DNA of 6,912 bases from a bacterium (GCA_021157805.1 JAGGVW010000166.1:1-6912); one strand, 5' to 3'; numbered from the stretch's first letter, positions 1 through 6,566 are shown. The notes: generated from the letters alone by a model not told the origin. Program-made: numbers and translations.

Positions 1-1
1 G

Positions 2-1897
2 GGAAATACTGTTTTTGACTTTGACCAGGAGGAGAAAGAGCGTCTTATAAGTATAAATATGGCAACAGGTTACTTTAAAAAGAAAGATGATATTTTTTAT
101 ATTGTTGATGTTCCTGGTTATATGGATTTTATAGGAGAACAGATTTCATCTCTTGAAGGAGTAGATGTTGCTCTTATAAATATTTCCACTGATATTGGCA
201 TTGATGTTGGAACTGAAAAGTTGTGGGAAATAATTGGAGAAAAAAACATCCCCTCATTTGTGTTTATAAATAAAGTTGACATTCCTGAAACAAATTTCAA
301 TTCAATCTGGGATGAAATAGAGAAATTTTTCGGTAAAAAACTTGCTCTTATAACATATCCTGTTAAAAAATCAGATAGTGTTGAAGTAGTAAAGATTCTT
401 GAAATAAAGGATGCATCGGATGAAGTTGGTAAATTTATTCAAAAAACAATGGATTCAATTGCTGAACTTGATGATACAATTATGGAAAAATACCTTGAGG
501 GAGAGGAATTAAAAGGAGAAGATATTTCAAAATGCTTGAAAGAAGGGATTTTGAAAAGAGAGATAATTCCAGTGCTTTGTGGTTCTGCTTTAAATCAGCA
601 AGGAATTAAACAGTTGCTTGAATTTATTGAAAATTATATTCCTTCAACAGATGAATTACCACCTGTTAAAGGAACAACACCTGATGGGAAAGAGATTGAA
701 ATTAAAAGAAAAGTTGATGCACCATTGAGTGGAAAAGTTATAAAAACAATGTTTGACCCTTTTGCTGGACGTCTTTCTTACATTAGGGTTTTTTCCGGTG
801 AGTTAAAATCAAATTCTCAAATTTTCAACTCAACTAAAAACACAAAAGAGAGAATAGGGCAACTATATAGAATGATGGGGAAAAAACAGGAACCTGTTGA
901 AAATGCCTTACCTGGTGAAATTGTTACGGTAGTAAAACTTCAGAAGACAGAAACTTTTGATTCTTTATCAGACCCTTCAAATCCAGTTATTTTCAAAAAA
1001 CCCCATATACCAGAAGGGGCAGTTTCTTATTCAATAACTCCAAAAGTTAAAGGAACAGAGGATAAACTTGGAAATGCTATAAACAGGATTACTGAGGAAG
1101 ACCTTACAATAAATGTCTTCAGAGACGAAGAAACAGGAGAGACACTTTTGACAGGAGTTGGGGACCTTCATATTGAGATTACCATAAGAAAATTTAAAAA
1201 TAAATTTGCCGTTGAGGTTGAAAAAGGTATTCCAAAAATTGCTTATAAGGAAACAATAACAAAACCAGCAGATGCAGAAGGAAAATATAAAAGACAGACA
1301 GGTGGAAGGGGGCAATATGGGCACTGTTTTATAAAAATAGAGCCACTTCCAAGAGGGACTGGTTTTGAGTTTGTTGATAAAATTGTTGGTGGAGCAATTC
1401 CGAGACAATATATACCATCTGTAGAAAAAGGTGTCAAGGAAGCAATGAAAAAAGGTATTTTAGCAAATTATCCTATGGTTGATATAAGAGTGATACTTTA
1501 TGATGGAACATTTCATCCAGTTGATTCATCAGATATTGCATTCCAGATAGCCGGCTCTATGGCTTTACAGAAAGCAGCACAACAAGCAGGTCCAATTTTG
1601 CTTGAACCAATAGTTAATGTGGAAATAAGAGTCCCTCAGGAGTTTGTTGGTGATGTTATAGGGACAATAAATGCAAAAAGAGGGAAAGTTCTTGATATGA
1701 CAGCAATGGGGAAAAATCAGGTTATAAAAGCACAGGTTCCTCTTGCTGAAATGTCAAATTATACAAATGAATTGAGGTCAATTACAAGTGGAAAAGGGAA
1801 TTATTCAATGGCATTTTCTCATTATGAGGTAGTCCCTTCTCACATTGCCACAAAAATAATAGAAGAAAGGAAAAAAGAAAAGGAGACAGAACAGTAA
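2..1897 (+). CDS. EF-G-like translational GTPase (EF-G2 type), 5' end cut by the window
   Basis: Translation-factor GTPase, probably a ribosome-associated paralogue of elongation factor G. The reading frame is open from base 2, so the Met at 59 is internal. The sequence before it (EEKERLISIN) matches the EF-G switch I region ('EERGITI'), so only the P-loop end, about 60 residues, is missing. Numbered from the Met at 59: G3 is DVPGY at 17-21, G4 is NKVD at 71-74 and G5 is GSA at 175-177. The G' insert is short. Domain II spans roughly 215-305, domain III 325-385, domain IV 390-515 (GGRGQYG loop and the VDSSDIAFQIAGSMA stretch) and domain V 525-600. The usual catalytic His of DxPGH is Tyr, as I recall for Thermus EF-G2, and the EKYLEGEE segment also resembles that subgroup. 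A canonical fusA is less likely, because this gene lies beside ruvCAB rather than rpsG/tuf. Its exact role is not established. Confidence 0.93.
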   Translation, partial: GNTVFDFDQEEKERLISINMATGYFKKKDDIFYIVDVPGYMDFIGEQISSLEGVDVALINISTDIGIDVGTEKLWEIIGEKNIPSFVFINKVDIPETNFNSIWDEIEKFFGKKLALITYPVKKSDSVEVVKILEIKDASDEVGKFIQKTMDSIAELDDTIMEKYLEGEELKGEDISKCLKEGILKREIIPVLCGSALNQQGIKQLLEFIENYIPSTDELPPVKGTTPDGKEIEIKRKVDAPLSGKVIKTMFDPFAGRLSYIRVFSGELKSNSQIFNSTKNTKERIGQLYRMMGKKQEPVENALPGEIVTVVKLQKTETFDSLSDPSNPVIFKKPHIPEGAVSYSITPKVKGTEDKLGNAINRITEEDLTINVFRDEETGETLLTGVGDLHIEITIRKFKNKFAVEVEKGIPKIAYKETITKPADAEGKYKRQTGGRGQYGHCFIKIEPLPRGTGFEFVDKIVGGAIPRQYIPSVEKGVKEAMKKGILANYPMVDIRVILYDGTFHPVDSSDIAFQIAGSMALQKAAQQAGPILLEPIVNVEIRVPQEFVGDVIGTINAKRGKVLDMTAMGKNQVIKAQVPLAEMSNYTNELRSITSGKGNYSMAFSHYEVVPSHIATKIIEERKKEKETEQ

Positions 1898-1898
1898 T

Positions 1899-2429
1899 AT
1901 GGTGAAAGTTGAAGTTGAAGGTGTTGTTTTGAATTTGATAACACATTCTCCGATTGTTATCTTAAAGAGTAACAAGGGAGAAATTCTTCCGATTGTAATA
2001 GGAATTTTTGAAGCACAATCAATTCTTATGGTTTTAGAAAAAACATCTTTTCCAAGACCACTTACACATGACCTTACAAAAAACATTATTGAAGTTTTAG
2101 GAGGAAAAATTATCAGAGTTGAGATATACTCTCTCAAAAAAAATATTTATTATGCCAATCTTGTAATTGATGCTAATGGAGAGATTAAAAAAGTTGATTG
2201 CAGACCAAGTGATGGAATAGCCCTCGCTTTAAGATTTGGAGCAGAAATTTTTGCTTCTGAGGATTTACTTGAAAAAGCAGAAATTATAAAGTATTATGAA
2301 GGAGGGGAGTTTGTCAGTTCAAATAAACTTGACAGACCAATAGATAAGAAGGAAGCAGAGGAATTCAGGAAATTGATTGAAAATATATCAACAGAAGATT
2401 TCTGGAAAAAATTAAAAGGGGAGGGATAA
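1899..2429 (+). CDS. DUF151 / bifunctional nuclease (BFN) domain protein
   Basis: This 176-aa cytosolic protein belongs to the DNase-RNase (DUF151, BFN) family. Plant members were reported to have nuclease activity, but the bacterial role is poorly defined. The domain fills residues 1 to about 130. Family landmarks are LPIVIGIFEAQSI at 30-42, PRPLTHDL at 52-59 and the highly conserved DCRPSDGIALALR at 100-112. A short charged helical tail (148-176, KKEAEEFRKLIENI) follows, in the place where many homologues carry a UVR-like segment; I do not see a clear UVR motif. The ATG is 1 nt after the EF-G-like stop. AGGAG at 1881-1885 lies 13 nt upstream, a rather long spacing, so translation is probably coupled to the gene before. 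Its position between a translation factor and yebC-ruvCAB hints at nucleic-acid metabolism, which is inference only. Confidence 0.9.
   Translation: MVKVEVEGVVLNLITHSPIVILKSNKGEILPIVIGIFEAQSILMVLEKTSFPRPLTHDLTKNIIEVLGGKIIRVEIYSLKKNIYYANLVIDANGEIKKVDCRPSDGIALALRFGAEIFASEDLLEKAEIIKYYEGGEFVSSNKLDRPIDKKEAEEFRKLIENISTEDFWKKLKGEG
2420..2424 (+). promoter_or_regulatory. Shine-Dalgarno of yebC inside the end of the DUF151 gene
   Basis: GGAGG lies within the last codons of the upstream gene, 5 nt before the yebC ATG. It is one of the clearest ribosome-binding sites in the window and supports the start at 2430 and translation of both genes from one mRNA. Confidence 0.8.
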
Positions 2430-3179
2430 ATGAGTGGACATTCAAAATGGCATAGTATAAAGCATAAGAAAATGGCAACTGATCAGAAGAGAGGGAAGAT
2501 TTTTACCAAGTTGATAAAAGAGATAATGGTTGCCACAAAAATGGGAGGAGCAAATCCAGAGACAAATCCCAGATTGAGAATGGCAATAGAAAAAGCAAAA
2601 AGTTATAATATGCCAAATGATAATATTCAGAGAGCAATAAAGAAAGGGAGTGGAGCAGAAGGTGGAGTTAATTATGAACAGGTCTCCTACGAAGGATATG
2701 GTCCTGGCGGAGTTGCAATTTATGTAGAAGTTCTAACCGATAATAAAAACAGAGCTGCTTCTGAAATCAGGTCTATTTTTTCCAGGCATAATGGAAACCT
2801 TGCAGGACAGGGAAGTGTTGCATGGATTTTTGAAAGAAAAGGTCTTATAACAGTTAAGAAGGAAAAATCAGAGGAAGATAAGTTGTTTGAAATTGTTCTT
2901 GAAGCAGGAGCAGAGGATATGAAAACAGAGAAGGATACATATGAAATAATAACAACTCCAGAGAATTTTGAAGATGTAAAGAAAGCACTCCAGGATAATC
3001 AGATTGAAATTGAAAGCGCCAGTGTAACATTAATTCCAAAGAATACAGTCAAAGTTGAAGGAAAAGAAGCAGAACAACTTTTAAAACTCCTTGATGACCT
3101 TGAAGAAGATGAAGATGTTCAGGGTGTTTATGCAAACTTTGATATACCTGATGAAATACTTGAGACAATTGAAAAATAA
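2430..3179 (+). CDS. yebC: YebC/PmpR/TACO1-family protein
   Basis: This 249-aa protein is full length for the YebC/TACO1 family (usually 240-250 aa). Members have been described as DNA-binding transcription regulators (PmpR) and more recently as ribosome-associated factors that help translate proline-rich stretches; the sequence cannot decide between these. The diagnostic N-terminus MSGHSKWHSIKHKK is followed by KRGKIFTKLIKEI (21-32). The family core YEGYGPGGVAIYVEVLTDNKNR lies at about 87-108, and GSVAWIFERKG at 128-138. The acidic C-terminus (LLDDLEEDEDVQGVYANFDIPDE) is also typical. The ATG follows the DUF151 stop directly (TAAATG), and GGAGG at 2420-2424 gives ideal 5-nt spacing, which fixes the start. 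yebC upstream of ruvC is a widely conserved gene order in bacteria. Confidence 0.97.
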   Translation: MSGHSKWHSIKHKKMATDQKRGKIFTKLIKEIMVATKMGGANPETNPRLRMAIEKAKSYNMPNDNIQRAIKKGSGAEGGVNYEQVSYEGYGPGGVAIYVEVLTDNKNRAASEIRSIFSRHNGNLAGQGSVAWIFERKGLITVKKEKSEEDKLFEIVLEAGAEDMKTEKDTYEIITTPENFEDVKKALQDNQIEIESASVTLIPKNTVKVEGKEAEQLLKLLDDLEEDEDVQGVYANFDIPDEILETIEK

Positions 3180-3181
3180 AA

Positions 3182-3682
3182 TTGAGAATATTAGGGATTG
3201 ACCCGGGTATTTACAGAATTGGTTTTGGAATTGTGGAGAAAAAGGGTAATAGTTTCAAAATCATAGAAAGCGGTGTTATATCTCCTCCCAAAAATCTGGA
3301 ATATAGAGAGAAACTTTGTTATATAGCAGAAAAAATTGAGGGAGTGATAAAATCAGCAGATGTAGAAAAAGTTGCAATTGAAGAAATATATGTAGCAAAA
3401 AATATGCGGGTTGCATTAAAAATAGGCCAGGTTATAGGAATAATTGAGGCAATTGCTATAAAAAACAATTTTGATTTTGAAACTATTCCGCCGAGAGAAG
3501 TAAAAAAATGCTTAACAGGGATTGGTTCTGCTGATAAAAGACAGGTTAAATTTATGGTTGAGACAATGACTGGCTATAAAAATTTTAGAAAACTTGATGA
3601 GAGCGATGCAGTAGCAGTTGCAATTTCATCTTTTTATTTAAGGGAAGAAAATGCTCTATTACATAAAGGGAAAGATAGTTGA
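3182..3682 (+). CDS. ruvC: Holliday junction resolvase RuvC (TTG start)
   Basis: RuvC is the endonuclease that cuts Holliday junctions symmetrically, working with RuvAB in recombinational repair. The 166-aa protein is normal size (E. coli 173 aa) and has an RNase H-like fold. The four catalytic acids are present: D7 in GIDPG, E67 in VAIEEIYVAKN, and D139 and D142 in KLDESDAVAVAI. The start is TTG. An in-frame stop lies at 3170-3172, only AAA, ATA and AAA codons intervene, and a later start would lose D7, so TTG is forced. No Shine-Dalgarno is visible. The gap to the yebC stop is 2 nt, suggesting re-initiation by ribosomes finishing yebC. The 3' end overlaps ruvA by 32 nt. Confidence 0.97.
   Translation: MRILGIDPGIYRIGFGIVEKKGNSFKIIESGVISPPKNLEYREKLCYIAEKIEGVIKSADVEKVAIEEIYVAKNMRVALKIGQVIGIIEAIAIKNNFDFETIPPREVKKCLTGIGSADKRQVKFMVETMTGYKNFRKLDESDAVAVAISSFYLREENALLHKGKDS
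3641..3647 (+). promoter_or_regulatory. Ribosome-binding site of ruvA, inside ruvC
   Basis: AGGGAAG ends 3 nt before the ruvA ATG at 3651 and lies in the ruvC coding sequence. It is a moderate Shine-Dalgarno. It supports starting RuvA within ruvC, which also aligns the RuvA N-terminus (MLYYIKGKI) with the family's first residues. Confidence 0.55.
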
Positions 3683-4241
3683 AAAAACTCCAACAAGAGT
3701 TGTAGTTGAAAAAGATGGAACAGGATATATTATAGATGTTTCTCTCCAGACATCTGAAAATTTAGGAGAGATAGGAGATGAAGCAAAATTATATACGGTG
3801 CTTAAAATTTCTGATGAAGATGTTAATTTATATGGATTTTCATCTTTTCAGGAAAGGGAGTTTTTTCTTCTTTTAATTGGAGTTCCTGGAATAGGACCAA
3901 GAGTTGCTTTAAGAATTTTATCCGGTTCAACAGTTGAACAGTTATACAGTGCAATTTCAGAAGAAGATGCGACTTTTTTTACAAAAATTCCAGGGGTTGG
4001 TAAAAAAACAGGAGAAAGATTGATAGTTGAGTTGAAACAGAGAATTGAAAAGATGCATCCAGTTATATCGGAAGAAGTTGCAAAAATAGATAGAGACATC
4101 TTTATAAATGCTGTTGAAGCATTGACTGTTCTTGGATATAAAAGAAGTGAAGCAATTTCTGCTGTGAAAAAAATATTGAACCAGATTGGAGAAAAAGTTT
4201 CTCTTGAAGAAGTTATAAAGGAGGCATTAAAGAAGATATAA
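3651..4241 (+). CDS. ruvA: Holliday junction DNA-binding protein RuvA
   Basis: RuvA forms the tetramer that holds the four-way junction and loads the RuvB motors for branch migration. The 196-aa length is typical. Domain I (OB fold) covers about 1-63 and ends in the family hallmark LYGF at 60-63. The acidic pin that separates strands in E. coli (E55-D56) is here D55-E56, so charge is kept. Domain II has two helix-hairpin-helix motifs, [15 protein letters not shown] (76-90) and [14 protein letters not shown] (111-124). Domain III (about 148-196, [17 protein letters not shown]) is the RuvB-contacting three-helix domain, complete after a short flexible linker. The gene begins inside ruvC and ends 1 nt before ruvB, so all three resolvasome genes are likely translated from one transcript. 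Confidence 0.97.
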   Translation: MLYYIKGKIVEKTPTRVVVEKDGTGYIIDVSLQTSENLGEIGDEAKLYTVLKISDEDVNLYGFSSFQEREFFLLLIGVPGIGPRVALRILSGSTVEQLYSAISEEDATFFTKIPGVGKKTGERLIVELKQRIEKMHPVISEEVAKIDRDIFINAVEALTVLGYKRSEAISAVKKILNQIGEKVSLEEVIKEALKKI

Positions 4242-4242
4242 A

Positions 4243-5259
4243 ATGGAAAAAGAAATAACTTCTCCAATAGCAGGCAGTGAAGATAAAAAGTATGAGCAGA
4301 AATTAAGACCTTCCAATCTTGATGAATTTGTTGGGCAGGAGAAAATAAAGGAGAATTTAAAAGTTTTCATTTCAGCAGCAAAAGAAAGGAAAGAAGTTTT
4401 AGACCATGTTCTTTTTTATGGTCCCCCTGGAATTGGAAAAACAACTCTTGCTTATATTATAGCAAATGAAATGGGAGTTAATATAAAAGCAACATCAGGC
4501 CCTGTTCTTGAAAAAGCAGGAGACCTTGCAGGAATTCTTACAAATCTTGAATTTTCAGATGTCCTTTTTGTTGATGAAATACACCGTCTTTCAAGAAATG
4601 TGGAAGAATACCTTTACAGTGCGATGGAAGATTTTGTTATAGATATAATGATTGGAGAAGGTCCAAAAGCAAAATCAGTAAAAATCCCTGTAAAACCATT
4701 CACATTTATTGGAGCAACCACAAGAATAGGACTTTTAACCTCACCTTTAAGGAACAGATTTGGAATTTTGCATCGTCTTGATTACTATACAAATTCAGAA
4801 ATTGAAAAAATTATAAAAAGGTCTGCTAAAATTTTAAATATTGAAATAACAGATGAAGGAGCAGAGGAAATAGCAAAAAGGTCAAGAGGAACTCCAAGAG
4901 TTGCCAACCGTCTTTTAAGAAGAGTAAGAGATTTTGCACAGGTTAAAGGGAAGGGGATAATAGATAAAGAAATAGCGGTTTATTCATTGAACCAGATGGA
5001 TGTAGATGAGGAAGGTCTTGATGAAATGGATAAGAAAATTCTTGAAGTTATAATAACAAAGTTCAATGGAGGTCCTGTCGGAATAAAGAGTATTTCAATA
5101 GCAGTTGGAGAAGAACCATCTACAATTGAAGAAGTTTACGAAAGTTTCCTTGTAAGAAAAGGTTTTATAAAAAAGACACCCCAGGGAAGAGTTGCAACCT
5201 ATTCTGCGTATAAACATTTAGGATATGACAAAAAAAGTAATGATAATTCCCTTCTTTAA
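4243..5259 (+). CDS. ruvB: Holliday junction branch migration helicase RuvB
   Basis: RuvB is the AAA+ hexameric ATPase that pulls DNA arms through the RuvA-bound junction. The 338-aa protein is full length. The N-terminal [19 protein letters not shown] (21-39) is the standard RuvB opening. Walker A is GPPGIGKT (60-67), Walker B is VLFVDEIH (107-114), sensor 1 is GATTR (157-161), the arginine finger is R170 in SPLRNRFG, and sensor 2 is [13 protein letters not shown] (215-227). A C-terminal winged-helix domain spans about 260-330. The ATG at 4243 is the only start available, because the frame has a TAA at 4228. A strong AAGGAGG (4218-4224) sits 18 nt away, too far for normal use, so coupling to the ruvA stop 1 nt upstream is likely. 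The last residues are followed almost at once by a cas6 remnant. Confidence 0.98.
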   Translation: MEKEITSPIAGSEDKKYEQKLRPSNLDEFVGQEKIKENLKVFISAAKERKEVLDHVLFYGPPGIGKTTLAYIIANEMGVNIKATSGPVLEKAGDLAGILTNLEFSDVLFVDEIHRLSRNVEEYLYSAMEDFVIDIMIGEGPKAKSVKIPVKPFTFIGATTRIGLLTSPLRNRFGILHRLDYYTNSEIEKIIKRSAKILNIEITDEGAEEIAKRSRGTPRVANRLLRRVRDFAQVKGKGIIDKEIAVYSLNQMDVDEEGLDEMDKKILEVIITKFNGGPVGIKSISIAVGEEPSTIEEVYESFLVRKGFIKKTPQGRVATYSAYKHLGYDKKSNDNSLL

Positions 5260-5264
5260 TAAAA

Positions 5265-5653
5265 ATGAGAATTAAAATAAAGTTATCTTCAGAAAAAGAA
5301 ATTCTCTTTCCCTTTTCCTACAATTACATTTTGCAGAGTTTTATATATAGAAAAAAGAAATTTTAGAAAGTTTTGCTGAAACAATTGTGAAAAAGAGTAT
5401 ATTTAGTTTAGGTAATAATACTATTTATGTAGAAGCAGTGGAAGTTCAATTTTATCCTGATTTTACAAAACAGGAATATGAAATAAAAATGCTTTCTCCT
5501 GTCACTGACTATTCAACATTAAAAAGTAAAAATGGGAAGAAAAAAACCTATTACTATTCTCCAACTGAAAAGGAATTCAACTGCTTTATAAAAGAAAACC
5601 TTAAAGAAATATTTTTTAATTTATCAAAAGAAGGCAGAAATAAACAATTTTGA
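5265..5653 (+). pseudogene. cas6: Broken cas6 (CRISPR pre-crRNA endoribonuclease) with internal deletion
   Basis: Cas6 cuts CRISPR precursor RNA within repeats to make crRNAs. Two reading frames together spell Cas6. The first, ATG at 5265 to TAG at 5364-5366, gives 33 residues beginning MRIKIKLSSEKEILFPFSYN and continuing YILQSFIYR, the classic Cas6 N-terminus. The second, open from 5351 to the stop at 5651-5653, reads ILESFAETIVKKSIFSLG, then IYVEAVEV, then IKMLSPVTDYSTL and KKKTYYYSPTEKEFNCFIKENL, the central part of the family. The roughly 60-75 residues normally between them are gone and the frame changes within the A-rich stretch around 5350-5360. The C-terminal third, including the glycine-rich G-x-G-x-x-x-x-G-F-G loop, is not readable after 5653. 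The GTG at 5387 could start an 88-aa product, but it would lack both ends of Cas6. The ATG is 5 nt after the ruvB stop and has no ribosome-binding site. I recognise the family from memory of its conserved blocks; no search was run. Confidence 0.82.
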
Positions 5654-5793
5654 AATTTCCCATCCTGATAGTTGCTCTTAATACATAAAAGATTGAAAAT
5701 TTTATAAAGGTAGAAAAATTTAAAAAAGTTATTTTTGAAAAATATCTTGAATTGGTTTTTATCACATAGAAAAGTATAATATAAATAAAAAAA
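5654..5793 (+). other. Eroded sequence, probably the decayed 3' end of cas6
   Basis: No gene is open here. Short runs in shifting frames could be the lost Cas6 C-terminus: NNFEISHPDSCS (5643-5678), then KIENFIKVEKFKKVIFEKY and LELVF (5689-5760), then FYHIEKYNIN (5757-5786). The last pieces resemble the end region of Cas6 ('LELAYYIGLGSYN'), but the GFG ending is absent and stops occur at 5679, 5767 and nearby. The match is weak and the region is very A/T-rich, so chance similarity is possible. I see no convincing terminator hairpin and no CRISPR repeat in it. Confidence 0.4.
5752..5780 (+). promoter_or_regulatory. Possible sigma-70-type promoter before the small protein / nucleotidyltransferase operon
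   Basis: TATAAT at 5775-5780 is a perfect -10 hexamer. TTGGTT at 5752-5757 is a partial -35 with 17-bp spacing. Transcription would begin about 7 nt after the -10, near 5787, leaving a leader of only about 7 nt before the ATG at 5794, which has no Shine-Dalgarno; this would be nearly leaderless. In such AT-rich DNA a chance TATAAT is common, so this is a candidate only. Confidence 0.35.
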
Positions 5794-6003
5794 ATGATAA
5801 AAAACAGAAAAATAATAGAAGAATTTGAAAATAATTTCAAAAGACAAAATCCTCTTTCTATTGAAGAAAAACTTGAAATTTACCAGGAAATGTGGAACTG
5901 GGCAAAGAATTTCAGAAATAGAAATAAAAAGAACAAAAAAAATATTGAAGAAGAAATTAAACACAAAATAACCCTCGCTAAAATTCTTAACAAAATAAAA
6001 TGA
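5794..6003 (+). CDS. Small basic protein of unknown function, partner of the nucleotidyltransferase
   Basis: I do not recognise a named family for this 69-aa protein. It is hydrophilic and rich in Lys, Asn, Glu and Ile. It has a probable amphipathic N-terminal helix (RKIIEEFENNF, 5-15), a segment LSIEEKLEIYQEMWNWAKNF (21-40) with the only two tryptophans, a very basic stretch RNRNKKNKKN (41-50), and an end IKHKITLAKILN (55-66). There is no signal peptide or membrane segment. The final pattern resembles the 'IxLAKxLN' ending I remember in short proteins encoded just before nucleotidyltransferase genes in other prokaryotes; that is recollection, not a search result. Its stop overlaps the next ATG (ATGA at 6000-6003), so the two are translationally coupled and probably act together, perhaps as antitoxin and toxin. 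The ATG is the only start after the in-frame TAA at 5782-5784. It is likely real because of the coupling, although the composition is low-complexity. Confidence 0.7.
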   Translation: MIKNRKIIEEFENNFKRQNPLSIEEKLEIYQEMWNWAKNFRNRNKKNKKNIEEEIKHKITLAKILNKIK

Positions 6004-6566
6004 TAAAAAAATTACTTATAAAAATAAACAAATTCTTAAAAAGAAAAAAAATCCCTTATATGATCATAGGCGGACAGGCAGTTTTGATATATAGTGAACC
6101 AAGATTTACAAGAGATATAGATATAACATTCATACTTGAAATAGATAAAATTGAATGGTTCATAAAAGAATTGAGGAAAGTTGGTATTTATCCAATCCCT
6201 GAAAATCCAGAAAGTTTTGTAAAAAAAACAATGGTTCTTCCCTGTGAAGATAGAAATACTAAATTTAGAATTGATTTTATTCTTGCATTCACTCCTTATG
6301 AAATACAGGCAATAAAAAAAAGAAGTAAAAAAGTGAAAATTCAGAATGAATTTGTCAATTTTGTATCCCCTGAGGATTTAATAATTCACAAAATTTTCTC
6401 TAATAGACCAATAGATATTGAGGATGTTCAAAATATTCTTAATAGTGTTAAAAAAGTAGATGTAGATTATATAAAAAAATATCTTAAAGAATTTGAAAAG
6501 GCATTTCCTGGAGAGCGATTTTTAAGCACTTTTTCAAAACTATTGAAAGAGTATAAAAAAGGGTGA
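6000..6566 (+). CDS. Nucleotidyltransferase, AbiEii / DUF6036-like
   Basis: This 188-aa protein has the DNA polymerase beta-like nucleotidyltransferase fold and probably transfers a nucleotide to a protein or RNA target. The motif is GGQAVLIYSEPRFTRDIDI: G24-G25, then D39 and D41 as the DxD metal ligands, and D92 in FRIDFIL as the third acid. The RxTxDID spacing is typical of AbiEii toxins and DUF6036 proteins. The C-terminal part (about 123-188) starts with SPEDLIIHKIFSNRPIDIEDV, matching the 'PEDLIxxKxxxxRxxDxxDI' block of these families, and continues as helices. All catalytic positions are kept, so it looks active. It has no Shine-Dalgarno and relies on the ATGA overlap with the 69-aa gene. 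The UPF0158 gene follows 4 nt later. AbiEii-type enzymes occur in toxin-antitoxin and phage-defence systems, but related nucleotidyltransferases can have other roles. The substrate is unknown. Confidence 0.85.
   Translation: MIKKLLIKINKFLKRKKIPYMIIGGQAVLIYSEPRFTRDIDITFILEIDKIEWFIKELRKVGIYPIPENPESFVKKTMVLPCEDRNTKFRIDFILAFTPYEIQAIKKRSKKVKIQNEFVNFVSPEDLIIHKIFSNRPIDIEDVQNILNSVKKVDVDYIKKYLKEFEKAFPGERFLSTFSKLLKEYKKG

Noticed and set aside
59..61. ATG at 59 as the true start of the EF-G-like gene
   Set aside because: The same frame is open back to base 2 and encodes conserved switch I sequence, so the gene begins before the window.
1031..1408. Minus-strand open frame, Cys- and Phe-rich
   Set aside because: It lies entirely within the conserved EF-G-like gene, with shadow-type composition and no recognisable motif.
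3848..4267. Minus-strand open frame opposite ruvA
   Set aside because: It is a shadow of the highly conserved ruvA coding sequence.
5292..5310. Inverted repeat GAAAAAGAA / TTCTCTTTC as a terminator of the ruv operon
   Set aside because: The arms are separated by 1 nt, contain a mismatch and have few G-C pairs. No U-run follows, and the sequence encodes the Cas6 N-terminus.
5714..5738. AAAAAT ... ATTTTT hairpin as a terminator
   Set aside because: The stem is only A-T pairs, too weak for an intrinsic terminator and expected by chance in this composition.
5260..5793. CRISPR array next to the cas6 remnant
   Set aside because: No direct repeats of the needed length or regular spacing are visible on reading.
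5554..5964. Minus-strand open frame rich in Phe, spanning the gap before the small protein gene
   Set aside because: It is the complement of A-rich + strand sequence. Its Phe/Ile/Leu-rich translation is expected by chance and it has no motif or ribosome-binding site.
5794..6566. Classical MNT-HEPN toxin-antitoxin pair
   Set aside because: The 69-aa partner is too short for HEPN and lacks its Rx4-6H motif, and the enzyme has GGQ and RxTxDID, not the short MNT-type GS motif.
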